Shown here in pieces: positions 52,398-61,150 of a stretch of 64,000 nt of DNA. The first letter of the stretch is position 1; the number at the start of each line of letters is the position of its first letter. Both the position numbers and the translations under genes were made by a program. Source of the DNA: a bacterium (GTDB lineage Bacteria; Vulcanimicrobiota; Vulcanimicrobiia; Vulcanimicrobiales; SCRA01); contig SCRA01000019.1 of the NCBI GenBank assembly GCA_004297985.1, positions 1 to 64,000 of the forward strand, in the 5' to 3' direction. Under the pieces are notes generated by a model, which was not told the origin of the DNA, searched no databases, and was given only the letters and a program-made list of their open reading frames with translations.

Positions 52398-55066
52398 CGG
52401 AGGCAAGTCTCTTCGATCAGCGGCGCGATCCGGCCGGGCGGCTGATGCTGCTCGACGTCTACGGCTTGGTCTACCGCGCCTTCTTCGCGCTTCCGCCCTT
52501 GACAACGACCAAGGGCGTGTCGATCAACGCCGTCTACGGCTTTACGATGATGCTGCGCAAGCTGATCGCCGAGGAGCGGCCCACTCACCTCATTGCCTGC
52601 TTCGACAAAGGCCTGCCGCGCGAACGCGTCGAGATGTTCAAGGAGTACAAGGCACAGCGTCAGGAGACGCCGGACGATCTGCGCTCGCAGTTCCCGTTGG
52701 TCCGCCGCGTACTGGAGGCCTACGATATCCCGGTAGCCGAGTACGAGGGCAAAGAAGCAGACGACGTTATCGCGACCATTGCGCGCCAGGCGGAGGAAGA
52801 CAACTTCCAGACGCTCGTGATCACGGGCGATATGGACCTGTTGCAGATCGTCGACGAGCGCACGACGGTGCTGGCGACGCGACGCGGGATCAGCGATCTC
52901 GGGCGCTACGATCCCGCGGCGGTGCGCGAGCGCTACGGGCTGGAGCCGGCGCAGTTGGTGGACTACCGTGGGCTCAAAGGCGACCCCTCGGACAACCTCC
53001 CCGGCATCCCCGGCGTGGGGGAGAAGACGGCCGTCAAGCTGATTCGAGCGGCGCGCACGTTGGATAATCTGCTGGCCCATCCGGAGCTGGCCGGCAGCGA
53101 GAAGCTGGCCAACCTGGTGCGCACGCATGCGGAGCAGGCGCGCACCTGTCGCGACGTCTCGCGCGTCGATCGCGACGTTCCCGTCGCGCGCACGTGGGAG
53201 CAGGCGCGCTACGTGGCCCCGAGCGACGAGCGCCTCTATCCGGTCTTCTCGGAGCTCGAGTTCAAGACGCTGCTCGCCAAGCTCCAGGTTCCCGCGCAGG
53301 CGGAGGAGCTGCCGCAGGCCGCCACGCTGACGGGGAACTATCGCTCGTACGTGGCCGCCGTCGACCCGCCGGACCTGGCGCGCTTGGCGGCGCTGGTGGC
53401 GGGGCTGCGCGGCGGCGAGCCCGTCGCCGTCTACCTCGATGCCGCCGGCGAACAGCTCGGCCTCTGCGGGCACGCCGGGGAGGGGATCTCGCTGAGTTTG
53501 GCGGCGGCGCTCGCCGAGCCGGTGCGCCCACCCTTCACGCAACTGTGGGCCGATGCGCAGCCGAAGCTGATCCACGACGCCAAACCGCTGCTGCGCCGTC
53601 TCTACGCAGCCGGCATCGAGCCTGCGGGTTTGCGCGACGATACCATGGTGGCGGCGCACCTGCTCAATCCCTCGCGCACCTACGCAGGCCTCGAGGACGC
53701 CGTGCGGGAGCACCTCGACCTCGGTCTGCCTTGGGAGCCTGCCGCCCGCGCCGATGCCATCCTGCGCCTGACCTCTGCCGTGCGCGCCGCCTTGCAGGAG
53801 CGCGAGCAGCTGCGCGTCTACGAAGACGTAGAGGTACCGCTGGTACCGATCCTCGCGCGCATGGAGGAGGAGGGCATCGCGCTCGATGCCGGTGCGCTGC
53901 GCGAGATGAGCGGCGGCATCGCCGAGCGCGCGGCGCAGCTGGAACGCGAGGTCATCGCGCTGGCCGGCCACGAGTTCAATCTAGCCTCGCCGCAGCAGTT
54001 GGGCAAAGTGCTCTTCGAAGATCTCCATCTTCCGGGCGGCAAGCGCACGAAGACGGGCTGGGGAACCGGCGCCGACGTCTTACAGAGCCTCGCCCGCGAC
54101 TTTTCCATCTGCGCGCTGGTGCTGGAGTGGCGAGAGCTCACGAAGCTGCAGTCCACCTACGTCGACGTGCTGCCGACGATGGCGGATGCGCGCGGACGCC
54201 TCCACACGCAGTGGCATCAGACGGCCACGGCCACCGGACGACTCTCGTCGACCAATCCCAACTTGCAGAACATCCCCGTGCGCACGGAGCTGGGGCGGCG
54301 CGTGCGCCGCGCCTTCGTGGCCTCGGGGCCGGGGCGCGTGCTGCTGGCCGCCGACTACTCGCAGATCGAGCTGCGCCTGATGGCCCACCTCTCCGGCGAC
54401 GCCTCGATGCGCGCAGCGTTCCACGAGGGGCAGGACATCCACGATTTCACCGCGCGGCGCATCTTCGACGTGGCGGAGGGTGCGGCGGTATCGCCGGAGC
54501 AGCGGCGCATGGCCAAGGCCGTGAACTTCGGCCTGCTCTACGGCATGAGCGACTTCGGCCTGGCCCAGCGCTTGGAGATCGATCGCAGCTCCGCGCATGA
54601 GATCTCGCGGGCCTACTTCGCGCGCTTTCCCAGCGTGCACGCCTTTCTCGACGGCATCATCGCGCAGGGACGCGAGCGCGGCTACGTCTCCACGATTCTC
54701 GGGCGGCGCCGCTACTTGCCCGATCTGCGCGCCAAGAACTTCGCCGTGCGCGGCGCGGCGGAACGCGAGGCGGTCAACGCGCCCGTCCAGGGGAGCGCCG
54801 CCGATCTCGTCAAGCTGGCGATGGTGCGCGTCGATCGCGCGCTACGCGCCGAAGGCCTCGATGCGACGATGCTGCTGCAGATCCACGACGAGCTGCTCTT
54901 CGACGTAGCGGAGCGCGATCTCGACCGCACGATCGCGCTGGTGCGCCGCGAGATGACAGGGGCGCTCGAGCTCAGCGTGCCTTTGGAGGTTTCGATCAAG
55001 GTCGGGCCGACGTGGTACGACGTCGAGATGGTGGAGAACTCGGCACCCGTCGAGGAGGCGTTGTGA
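52394..55066 (+). CDS. polA: DNA polymerase I
   Basis: An 890-residue protein from the GTG at 52394. The 5'-3' exonuclease domain spans about residues 15-260 (LMLLDVYGLVYRAFFALPPL, DDVIATIARQ, RGLKGDPSDNLPGIPGVGEKTA). The central 3'-5' exonuclease-like region lacks the usual DxE catalytic motif (VAVYLDAAGE instead), so proofreading is probably lost. Polymerase motifs A (LAADYSQIELRLMAHLSGD), B (RRMAKAVNFGLLYGMSDFG) and C (LLQIHDELLFDV) are intact. It fills gaps in repair and removes RNA primers. It overlaps a DUF192 gene (GTGA). Confidence 0.96.
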   Translation: MTEASLFDQRRDPAGRLMLLDVYGLVYRAFFALPPLTTTKGVSINAVYGFTMMLRKLIAEERPTHLIACFDKGLPRERVEMFKEYKAQRQETPDDLRSQFPLVRRVLEAYDIPVAEYEGKEADDVIATIARQAEEDNFQTLVITGDMDLLQIVDERTTVLATRRGISDLGRYDPAAVRERYGLEPAQLVDYRGLKGDPSDNLPGIPGVGEKTAVKLIRAARTLDNLLAHPELAGSEKLANLVRTHAEQARTCRDVSRVDRDVPVARTWEQARYVAPSDERLYPVFSELEFKTLLAKLQVPAQAEELPQAATLTGNYRSYVAAVDPPDLARLAALVAGLRGGEPVAVYLDAAGEQLGLCGHAGEGISLSLAAALAEPVRPPFTQLWADAQPKLIHDAKPLLRRLYAAGIEPAGLRDDTMVAAHLLNPSRTYAGLEDAVREHLDLGLPWEPAARADAILRLTSAVRAALQEREQLRVYEDVEVPLVPILARMEEEGIALDAGALREMSGGIAERAAQLEREVIALAGHEFNLASPQQLGKVLFEDLHLPGGKRTKTGWGTGADVLQSLARDFSICALVLEWRELTKLQSTYVDVLPTMADARGRLHTQWHQTATATGRLSSTNPNLQNIPVRTELGRRVRRAFVASGPGRVLLAADYSQIELRLMAHLSGDASMRAAFHEGQDIHDFTARRIFDVAEGAAVSPEQRRMAKAVNFGLLYGMSDFGLAQRLEIDRSSAHEISRAYFARFPSVHAFLDGIIAQGRERGYVSTILGRRRYLPDLRAKNFAVRGAAEREAVNAPVQGSAADLVKLAMVRVDRALRAEGLDATMLLQIHDELLFDVAERDLDRTIALVRREMTGALELSVPLEVSIKVGPTWYDVEMVENSAPVEEAL

Positions 55067-55545
55067 TCGCCGCCTCCCTGTTGCTCTCGGCGGCGTTTGC
55101 GTTCACGATGCCCACGCCCGTGTCGAGCGCCACGCCGGCACCGGCGGTTCAGCACCTGCCCACCGTGACGTTGCGCGCCCCGCATGCCGCTCTCAGTGTG
55201 CAGGTGGCGCGAACGCGTGAGCAGCGCGAGCGCGGCTTGATGAACGTGACGGCGCTAGCGCCCCACGCCGGGATGCTCTTCGTCTTCCCCGCCGAGGGCC
55301 GCTTGTCGTTCTGGATGAAGGACACGCTCATCGATCTCGACATGGTCTGGCTGCGCGAGGATGGAACCGTCAGCTCCGTGGCGGCGCACGTGCCGCATAG
55401 CGAGCGCACCACGCCGGACGATCGTGTCGCCACCCGCGAGGGCGACGGTGCCTACGTGCTCGAGCTGCCCGCCGGCGAAGCGCACGACGACGGTTTAGTG
55501 GAGGGGGCGCGCGCCAGCGGCCTTCCGCCGCCCTCAAGGGAGTAG
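55063..55545 (+). CDS. Exported DUF192 protein
   Basis: A 160-residue protein from the GTG at 55063 overlapping the polA stop. A signal peptide (IAASLLLSAAFAFT) precedes the DUF192 domain: QVARTREQRERGLMNV, GMLFVFPAEGRLSFWMKDTLIDLDMVWL and ELPAGEAHDDGL. DUF192 proteins are small beta-barrel exported proteins of unknown activity. It is co-translated with polA, with no evident functional link. Confidence 0.88.
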   Translation: MIAASLLLSAAFAFTMPTPVSSATPAPAVQHLPTVTLRAPHAALSVQVARTREQRERGLMNVTALAPHAGMLFVFPAEGRLSFWMKDTLIDLDMVWLREDGTVSSVAAHVPHSERTTPDDRVATREGDGAYVLELPAGEAHDDGLVEGARASGLPPPSRE

Positions 55546-55571
55546 CATCGGCGGAGCCGCCTGACGCGCTC

Positions 55572-56069
55572 TCAGAGCAATCGCTTGACCAGAGCGATGT
55601 GGTCCGTGTCGTAGCCTAATCGTTCGTAGAGCGCGCGCGCACGGACGTTGCGCTCGTTGACGTTGAGCGAGAGGTAGCGGTCGCCGCGGGCTCGAGCCCA
55701 CGCTTCGGCTTCGGCCATGAGGGCGGAGCCGACACCCGCCGCCTCGACGCTGACGGCAATCTCGGAGACATGCGCGTGCGGCTCGCCGGTGAAGAAATCG
55801 GTATGGACTACGACCCACACGAAGCCGATGGGCTCGTCGGCGCCGTTGCCCCTCGCGCGCTCGGCGATGAACAGTGCTTGCGACTGATCGTCGAGCGTAG
55901 CGAACGCGTCCTCCAGTTGCCGTCGCGTTCCGTCGGCGACTTCGTGCTCGGAACGCCACAGCGGCCGCGTCTCCGCGAAGCGCGCGGCGAGAGACGTGAC
56001 GAACGCGCGATCGTGGACAGTCGCTCGGCGGAGGTGGACGGCCGGCGAGTCCGGTTTCCGAATCGTCAT
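55572..56069 (-). CDS. GNAT-family N-acetyltransferase
   Basis: A 165-residue protein from the ATG at 56069. GNAT pattern: HLRRATVHDRAFVTSLAARF at the start, GFVWVVVHTDFFTGEPHAHVSEIAV with VEAAGVGSALMAEAEAWARARG for acetyl-CoA binding, and LNVNERNVRARALYERLGY at the end. It converges with the DUF192 gene and is divergent from mutM. Confidence 0.88.
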   Translation of the reverse strand: MTIRKPDSPAVHLRRATVHDRAFVTSLAARFAETRPLWRSEHEVADGTRRQLEDAFATLDDQSQALFIAERARGNGADEPIGFVWVVVHTDFFTGEPHAHVSEIAVSVEAAGVGSALMAEAEAWARARGDRYLSLNVNERNVRARALYERLGYDTDHIALVKRLL

Positions 56070-56121
56070 ATTCCTCTGTTTCGACACGGGGAGAGGCGCT
56101 CCGTCGCTAGAAAGCGCAGGA

Positions 56122-56928
56122 GTGCCCGAGCTCCCCGAAGTCGAGACCATCGTACGCGGTCTCGCAAAGACCGTCACCGGACAGCGCATCGCCGAGGTGC
56201 GCATCGAGACGCCGAGAAGCGTCGTCAACGATCTCCCAGGCGACTTCACGGAGTTGCTGTGCGGCGAGACGATTGCGGGCGTGACGCGGCGCGCCAAGTT
56301 CATCGTCCTCTCGCTGGCCTCCGGGTGCACGTTGACGGTCCACCTGCGCATGACGGGGCGGCTGATCGTCGAGCGGGCTCCGGCGGAGGACCCATATGCG
56401 CGCGTGCGCCTGCGCTTCCAGAACGGCGGCTGGCTGCGCTTCTCCGATATGCGTAAGTTCGGGCGGATGCGCCTGACGACCGACGGCCTGTGGGCTGCCG
56501 GGCTGGGGGACGAGCCCCTGGACCCCGCCTTCACCCCCCGGCGCCTCGCCGGCCTGCTCGCCGGACGCCGTGGGCCGATCAAGAGCCTCCTCCTCGACCA
56601 GCATGTGATAGCGGGGGTAGGCAACATCTATGCCTGCGAGGCCCTCTTCCAAGCGGGCATCCACCCGGCGAGGCGGGCCGATAGTCTCTCCAAAGCCAGG
56701 GTGGAGCGCCTCCATCGGGCCCTGATCCGGGTTCTAGAGCATGCCATCGCCATGCGTGGAACCAGCGTCGAGCACTACGTCGACGCGGAGGGACTGGAAG
56801 GAGGCTTCCAGAACAACCTCGCCGTCTATGGCAGGGAGGGCCTTTCGTGCCTTCGTTGCCATGCGCCCGTAAAACGGGTCACCATCGGCCAACGGGGCAC
56901 GTTTTACTGCCCGCGCTGCCAGCGGTAG
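56122..56928 (+). CDS. mutM: Formamidopyrimidine-DNA glycosylase (MutM/Fpg)
   Basis: A 268-residue protein. The start is the GTG at 56122 because the enzyme needs the N-terminal Pro-Glu that follows it (MPELPEVETIVRGL), with Pro as the nucleophile after Met removal. A helix-two-turn-helix (DQHVIAGVGNIYACEALFQAGIHP) and a C-terminal zinc finger (CLRCHAP to CPRCQR) are intact. It excises 8-oxoguanine and formamidopyrimidines and cuts the strand. It lies between polA and coaE, a neighbourhood seen in several phyla. Confidence 0.95.
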   Translation: MPELPEVETIVRGLAKTVTGQRIAEVRIETPRSVVNDLPGDFTELLCGETIAGVTRRAKFIVLSLASGCTLTVHLRMTGRLIVERAPAEDPYARVRLRFQNGGWLRFSDMRKFGRMRLTTDGLWAAGLGDEPLDPAFTPRRLAGLLAGRRGPIKSLLLDQHVIAGVGNIYACEALFQAGIHPARRADSLSKARVERLHRALIRVLEHAIAMRGTSVEHYVDAEGLEGGFQNNLAVYGREGLSCLRCHAPVKRVTIGQRGTFYCPRCQR

Positions 56929-56966
56929 GCAAATACAAAAGTGAAGGATTAGGTTACATCACCATT

Positions 56967-58124
56967 TTGACAGAGACGCATCCAAACGTCGCGCAGACGG
57001 AGGAAGAAGACCAGTTCGCGCTCGAGCAGCGCCTCTACGAAGAGAGTCTCAAGGTCCTCGACGAGGGCCAGGTGCTGACCGGCACCATCGTCGCCAAGTA
57101 TCAGGATGAGCTCCTGGTCGACATCGGCGGCAAGTCGGAGGGCATCCTCCCGTTCCGCGAGCTCTCGCTCGCGATCGACGCCAAGTCGCTCAAGGTCACC
57201 GATACCCTCGAAGTGATGATTCACCGCGTCGACGACGACGGTGATCTCTATCTCTCCGAGCGGCGTGCGCGTGCCCTCAAGACGTGGGAGAAGGTCATCG
57301 CCGCCCACGAGAACGATGAAGTCATCGAGGCCACGGCTACGCAGGTCGTCAAGGGCGGCGTGCTCGTCGACCTCGGCATGCGAGGCTTCGTTCCCGCTTC
57401 GCAGATCCGTCGTCAGCCGGTTGGCAATCTCGAGGAGCTGGTCGGCAGGAAGCTGCGCCTGAAGGTCATCGACCTGGATCACAAGCGCCACCGCGTGGTG
57501 CTCTCGCAGCGCCTCGTGCTCGAGGAAGAGCTCAACCAGAAGAAGCAGGAGCTTCTCGGCACACTGGCTGTGGGTCAGATCCGCGAGGGCACGGTGGTTC
57601 GGCTGGCGGAGTTCGGCGCATTCGTCGATCTCGGCGGCGTCGACGGTCTCATCCACAACTCCGAGCTCTCGTACGCGCGCATCAAGCATCCGTCCGAAGT
57701 GGTCAAGGTCGGCGAAGTGGTCAACGTCGAGATCATGAAGTTCGACCCCGAGGCCAAGAAGGTGAGTCTCTCGCTCAAGCACTCGCTGCCCGACCCGTGG
57801 GTCGAGCATGCCGCGGACTTGGTCGAGAACTACGTCCATAAGGCGCAGGTCGTCAAAGTCACGCCGAATTACTTGCTCGTCGAAGTCTTCCCCGGCATCC
57901 TTGCCATGGTGCCCAAGGGCGAGTTCGACCCGAACAAGCAGTACCAGAGCGCCGAGGAAGTCGACGTCAAGCTCGTGACGGTCAACCAGTCCACGCGCCG
58001 CATCACCGGCTCGCTGCGCGTGACCGGTGTGGAGGACTTTACCGAGTACTACCACTCCGAGGGCGAGCACGGCACGACCATCGGTGATCTGCTGGGCGAG
58101 GACCCCTTCACCGCCGAACCCTAG
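56967..58124 (+). CDS. rpsA: 30S ribosomal protein S1 (four S1 domains)
   Basis: A 385-residue protein with four S1 RNA-binding domains, for example [24 protein letters not shown] and [28 protein letters not shown]. Four rather than the six of E. coli is common outside Proteobacteria. The start is uncertain: TTG at 56967 is the only usual start codon before the conserved part, with AGGT ten bases upstream and GAAGGA farther away. S1 recruits mRNA to the ribosome. A hairpin terminator follows at 58144 and reaches into the next gene. Confidence 0.93.
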   Translation: MTETHPNVAQTEEEDQFALEQRLYEESLKVLDEGQVLTGTIVAKYQDELLVDIGGKSEGILPFRELSLAIDAKSLKVTDTLEVMIHRVDDDGDLYLSERRARALKTWEKVIAAHENDEVIEATATQVVKGGVLVDLGMRGFVPASQIRRQPVGNLEELVGRKLRLKVIDLDHKRHRVVLSQRLVLEEELNQKKQELLGTLAVGQIREGTVVRLAEFGAFVDLGGVDGLIHNSELSYARIKHPSEVVKVGEVVNVEIMKFDPEAKKVSLSLKHSLPDPWVEHAADLVENYVHKAQVVKVTPNYLLVEVFPGILAMVPKGEFDPNKQYQSAEEVDVKLVTVNQSTRRITGSLRVTGVEDFTEYYHSEGEHGTTIGDLLGEDPFTAEP

Positions 58125-58143
58125 GTCGCATCTGAGATCGCAA

Positions 58144-58179
58144 CGAAGCGGCGCCCATGAGGACGCCGCTTCGCGTTTT
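58144..58179 (+). terminator. Terminator hairpin enclosing the next gene's start codon
   Basis: CGAAGCGGCG (58144-58153) pairs perfectly with CGCCGCTTCG (58164-58173). The ten-base loop contains the ATG at 58157. CGTTTT follows (T run 58176-58179). It has the form of a rho-independent terminator for rpsA, yet the downstream gene starts within it. Confidence 0.7.
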
Positions 58180-59818
58180 CGTTCTCCTGTTGATGGCCGC
58201 GCTATGCGCCTGCACGCGCGTGGGGGCGGGTCGTAGCGCGAGCCATCCCGCCGAGCTGCGGCTGACGACCAGCAGCGACCTACCCACGCTCGACCCGCTG
58301 GTAAGCGATAACGCTAATCTCGGCTACCTCGCCCCGCTTTTCCACGGCTATCTGATTCGCGTCGACGCCGACGGCCGCTTCATCCCGGATCTGGTGGTGC
58401 GGGTGCCTTCGCGGGCCAACGGCGGGATCTCCGCCGACGGCCGCACCATCCGCTACGCCCTGCGGCGCGGCGTGCGTTGGCAGGATGGCGTACCCTTCGA
58501 GGCGCGCGATGTCGTCTTCTCGTTCCATGCGGCGATGAACCCGCGCAACGACGTACCCGATCACTCCGGTTTCGACGACATCGCGTCCGCGCGCGCCACC
58601 GGCCCTTATGCCGTCGAGGTACGCCTGCGCCGGCCCTACTCGCCCGGCGTGGCGACGTTCTTCAACCTCGGAGCCAACGACGCGTATCCCATCCTCCCCG
58701 CGCATCTGCTGGCGCGCTACCCGGATCTCAACAACGTGCCGTACAACGGCGCGCCCGTGGGTCTGGGACCGTACAAGGTGGTGTCGTGGAGGCGCGGCTC
58801 CGAGATCGACTTCCAGGCCGATCCTCACTACTTTCAGGGCGCGCCGCGCATCGCGCGCATTCGCCTCCAAGTGGTCCCGGATCAGAACACCTCGCTCACC
58901 CTCTGGCGCTCAGGGGCGAGCGACATGACGCTCGTCAGCGGCTTCGGTGCCACGACGGGCATACTCCAACAGGTCGAGAGCCGGCCGCGAACGCGCACCC
59001 GCCTGCGCGATCACTACCAGTTCGACTACGTGATGTTCAACGTCGCGAGCGCGCGCTTGCGCGACCAGGCCGTGCGCCGTGCGCTGGTGCGAGGTATCGA
59101 TCGGCAGCGCATCATGCACGATCTCATGGGGAGCCTCTATCGCGCGGGCGACGGCGACCGCCTCCCGGGGCAGTTCGCCTACGATCCCGCCATCGTCCAG
59201 CCGCCCTACGATCTCGCCAAGGCCAAGGCCCTCCTCGACGCCGCGGGCTGGGGACCGCGCGCCGACGGCTTCCGTTACCGAAACGGCAGCCCGTTGACGC
59301 TGGAGATCGTGGGCGTGGCCGGGTCGCGTGCCTCGGAGCAGTTCGACGTTCGGCTTCAGGGCGAGCTGGCGCGTTTGGGGATCCGCGCGGAGGTCAAGAG
59401 CTATCAGTACTCGCTGCTCTTTCTGCCGTATCAGGAAGGCGGGATCTTCGCGCGCGGAGAGTACGATCTCGCGTTCTACGGCTGGCAGCCGGGCGAGGAT
59501 CAGGACCACTCCTATCTCTTCCGCTGCGATAGCCGTCCGCCCGGCGGCGAGAACTATAGCTTCATCTGCGATCCCGTCATCGATCGCGCGGCACGCGTCG
59601 AGCTCTCGTCGAATGATCCCGTGGCGCAGGCTAGAGCCGATCGCGAAATACTGCGCCGGCTGATCGATCGCTCCGATCTGCTCTTCCTGGGCTTCACGCG
59701 CGACGCCGTCGCCACGCGCGACGACCTCGAGGGCGTCGAGCCGTCCGTGCTTGGCCAGCACCTCTGGAACGCTTGGGAGTGGCGCTGGTCGCCCGCTCAG
59801 TCTTCGCCGGGAAGGTAG
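58157..59818 (+). CDS. Peptide-type ABC substrate-binding lipoprotein (SBP family 5)
   Basis: A 553-residue paralogue of the protein at 42939-44549. The signal peptide ends in lipobox LCAC. The fold shows in LRLTTSSDLPTLDPL, ISADGRTIRYALRRGVRWQDGVPFEARDVVFSF and GLGPYKVVSWRRGSEIDFQ. No permease or ATPase for it is in the window. Its ATG lies in the loop of a terminator-like hairpin and no clear ribosome site precedes it, so expression probably depends on read-through from rpsA. Its last 22 bases overlap the end of a converging hydrolase gene. Confidence 0.9.
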   Translation: MRTPLRVFVLLLMAALCACTRVGAGRSASHPAELRLTTSSDLPTLDPLVSDNANLGYLAPLFHGYLIRVDADGRFIPDLVVRVPSRANGGISADGRTIRYALRRGVRWQDGVPFEARDVVFSFHAAMNPRNDVPDHSGFDDIASARATGPYAVEVRLRRPYSPGVATFFNLGANDAYPILPAHLLARYPDLNNVPYNGAPVGLGPYKVVSWRRGSEIDFQADPHYFQGAPRIARIRLQVVPDQNTSLTLWRSGASDMTLVSGFGATTGILQQVESRPRTRTRLRDHYQFDYVMFNVASARLRDQAVRRALVRGIDRQRIMHDLMGSLYRAGDGDRLPGQFAYDPAIVQPPYDLAKAKALLDAAGWGPRADGFRYRNGSPLTLEIVGVAGSRASEQFDVRLQGELARLGIRAEVKSYQYSLLFLPYQEGGIFARGEYDLAFYGWQPGEDQDHSYLFRCDSRPPGGENYSFICDPVIDRAARVELSSNDPVAQARADREILRRLIDRSDLLFLGFTRDAVATRDDLEGVEPSVLGQHLWNAWEWRWSPAQSSPGR

Positions 59819-60459
59819 CGCAGAAACCAGTCGCGGGCCGCCTCGGCGGCCAGCTCCAGCGTGCCGGGCTCCTCGAAGAGATGGGTGGCGCCGGGAATCA
59901 CCAACAGATCGCTCTCGCCGGCGAGCTGATGCTGCGCGGAGCGGTTCAAGCGCAGGACTTCGGGATCGCTGCCCCCTACGATCAGCAGCACGGCGGCGCG
60001 GACGCGCGTCAGCGCACCAGCCGCCAGGTCTGGGCGCCCGCCTCGCGAGACGATCGCGCGGATGTCGCTGCGTACGGCGGCCGCGATGAGCGCCGCCGCC
60101 GCGCCGGTGCTGGCGCCGAAGTAGCCGACGGTGGGCGGCGTGCCGTCGAAGAACGCGGACACCGAGGTGGTCGCACCGTCGAGGCGCCGCGCCAGCAGCT
60201 CGATGTCGAAACGGTACTCGTGCGTACGCTCGTCGATGGCGGCCTCGCGCGGCGTCAGCAGATCCAGCAGCACCGTCGCCAGGCCGCCGCGCTGAAGTAC
60301 CAAGGCCACCTGCTGATTACGGGTGCTGAAGCGGCTGCTGCCGCTGCCGTGCGCAAAGAGCACCAAACCCAGCGGTGCCTGCGGAAGACTCAGGATCGCC
60401 TGCAGCCGCACGCCGGCGGCCGCGATCTCGACGTCCCGCGTCTCGATGCTGCCTTCCAT
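59797..60459 (-). CDS. Dienelactone hydrolase-like alpha/beta hydrolase
   Basis: A 220-residue protein from the ATG at 60459 (MEGSIETRDVEIAA). It has the LVLFAHGSGSSRFSTRNQQVA oxyanion region, the nucleophile elbow GYFGASTGAAA with Ser in place of the Cys of true dienelactone hydrolases, Asp in VGGSDPEVL and His in PGATHLFEEPG. Such small hydrolases are sometimes found with phosphoribosyltransferase domains, absent here. The substrate is unknown. It is divergent from coaE. Confidence 0.85.
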   Translation of the reverse strand: MEGSIETRDVEIAAAGVRLQAILSLPQAPLGLVLFAHGSGSSRFSTRNQQVALVLQRGGLATVLLDLLTPREAAIDERTHEYRFDIELLARRLDGATTSVSAFFDGTPPTVGYFGASTGAAAALIAAAVRSDIRAIVSRGGRPDLAAGALTRVRAAVLLIVGGSDPEVLRLNRSAQHQLAGESDLLVIPGATHLFEEPGTLELAAEAARDWFLRYLPGED

Positions 60460-60556
60460 CACCGCTATTTCACCGTGGAGGTCTTCCAGGCAGACGAAGA
60501 ACCGGTGAAGGCGCAGGCGAGCGCACTCCGTATACAAGCGGCGTGTGGGGGATCGC

Positions 60557-61150
60557 GTGAAGGTCGGGTTGACCGGGGGCATCGGCTCCGGCAAGTCCGT
60601 GGTCGCCGAGCTGCTGCGGGTGCACGGTGCGCGCATCATCGACACCGACGCGCTCTCGCGTCAGGTCGTGGCCCCCGGCGGCGAGGCGCTGGCCGTCATC
60701 GCGCGGCGCTGGCCGCAGGCGATCGCTCCCGACGGCACCCTCGACCGCCAGGCGATGGCAGCCATCGTCTTCTCCGATGCGCAGGCGCGCGCCGGCCTCA
60801 ACGCTCTGCTTCATCCGCGCATACGCGCGTTGGCCTTCGAGCAGGCTGCACAGGCGAAGCCCGGCGAGATCGTCGTCTTCGTGGTGCCATTGCTCTTCGA
60901 GTCGGGTTTCTGGAAGCTGTGCGACAAGACGGTGGCGGTGATTGCTCCGCTCGAGCAGCGCCTGCGCCGCGTCGTCGAGCGTGACAACGTCAGCGAAGAG
61001 CATGCGCGCGCGCGCATGGCGGCGCAGATCGATCCCGATCAGGCGCGCCGCCGCGCCGACTACGTCGTGGAGAACGGCGGAACGCCGGACGACCTGCGCT
61101 TGCGCGTCGACTCGCTTTGGAATGCGCTCAGCGCTTGCACAGGCGCTTGA
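60557..61150 (+). CDS. coaE: Dephospho-CoA kinase
   Basis: A 197-residue protein from the GTG at 60557 (GGGGGA upstream). P-loop LTGGIGSGKS at residues 5-14, then IIDTDALSRQVV and LLHPRIRAL, and VVPLLFESG, all CoaE signatures. The RRADYVVENGGT segment closes the protein. It phosphorylates dephospho-CoA in the last step of CoA synthesis. Its end overlaps the converging malonyl-CoA decarboxylase gene by 23 bases. Confidence 0.95.
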   Translation: MKVGLTGGIGSGKSVVAELLRVHGARIIDTDALSRQVVAPGGEALAVIARRWPQAIAPDGTLDRQAMAAIVFSDAQARAGLNALLHPRIRALAFEQAAQAKPGEIVVFVVPLLFESGFWKLCDKTVAVIAPLEQRLRRVVERDNVSEEHARARMAAQIDPDQARRRADYVVENGGTPDDLRLRVDSLWNALSACTGA

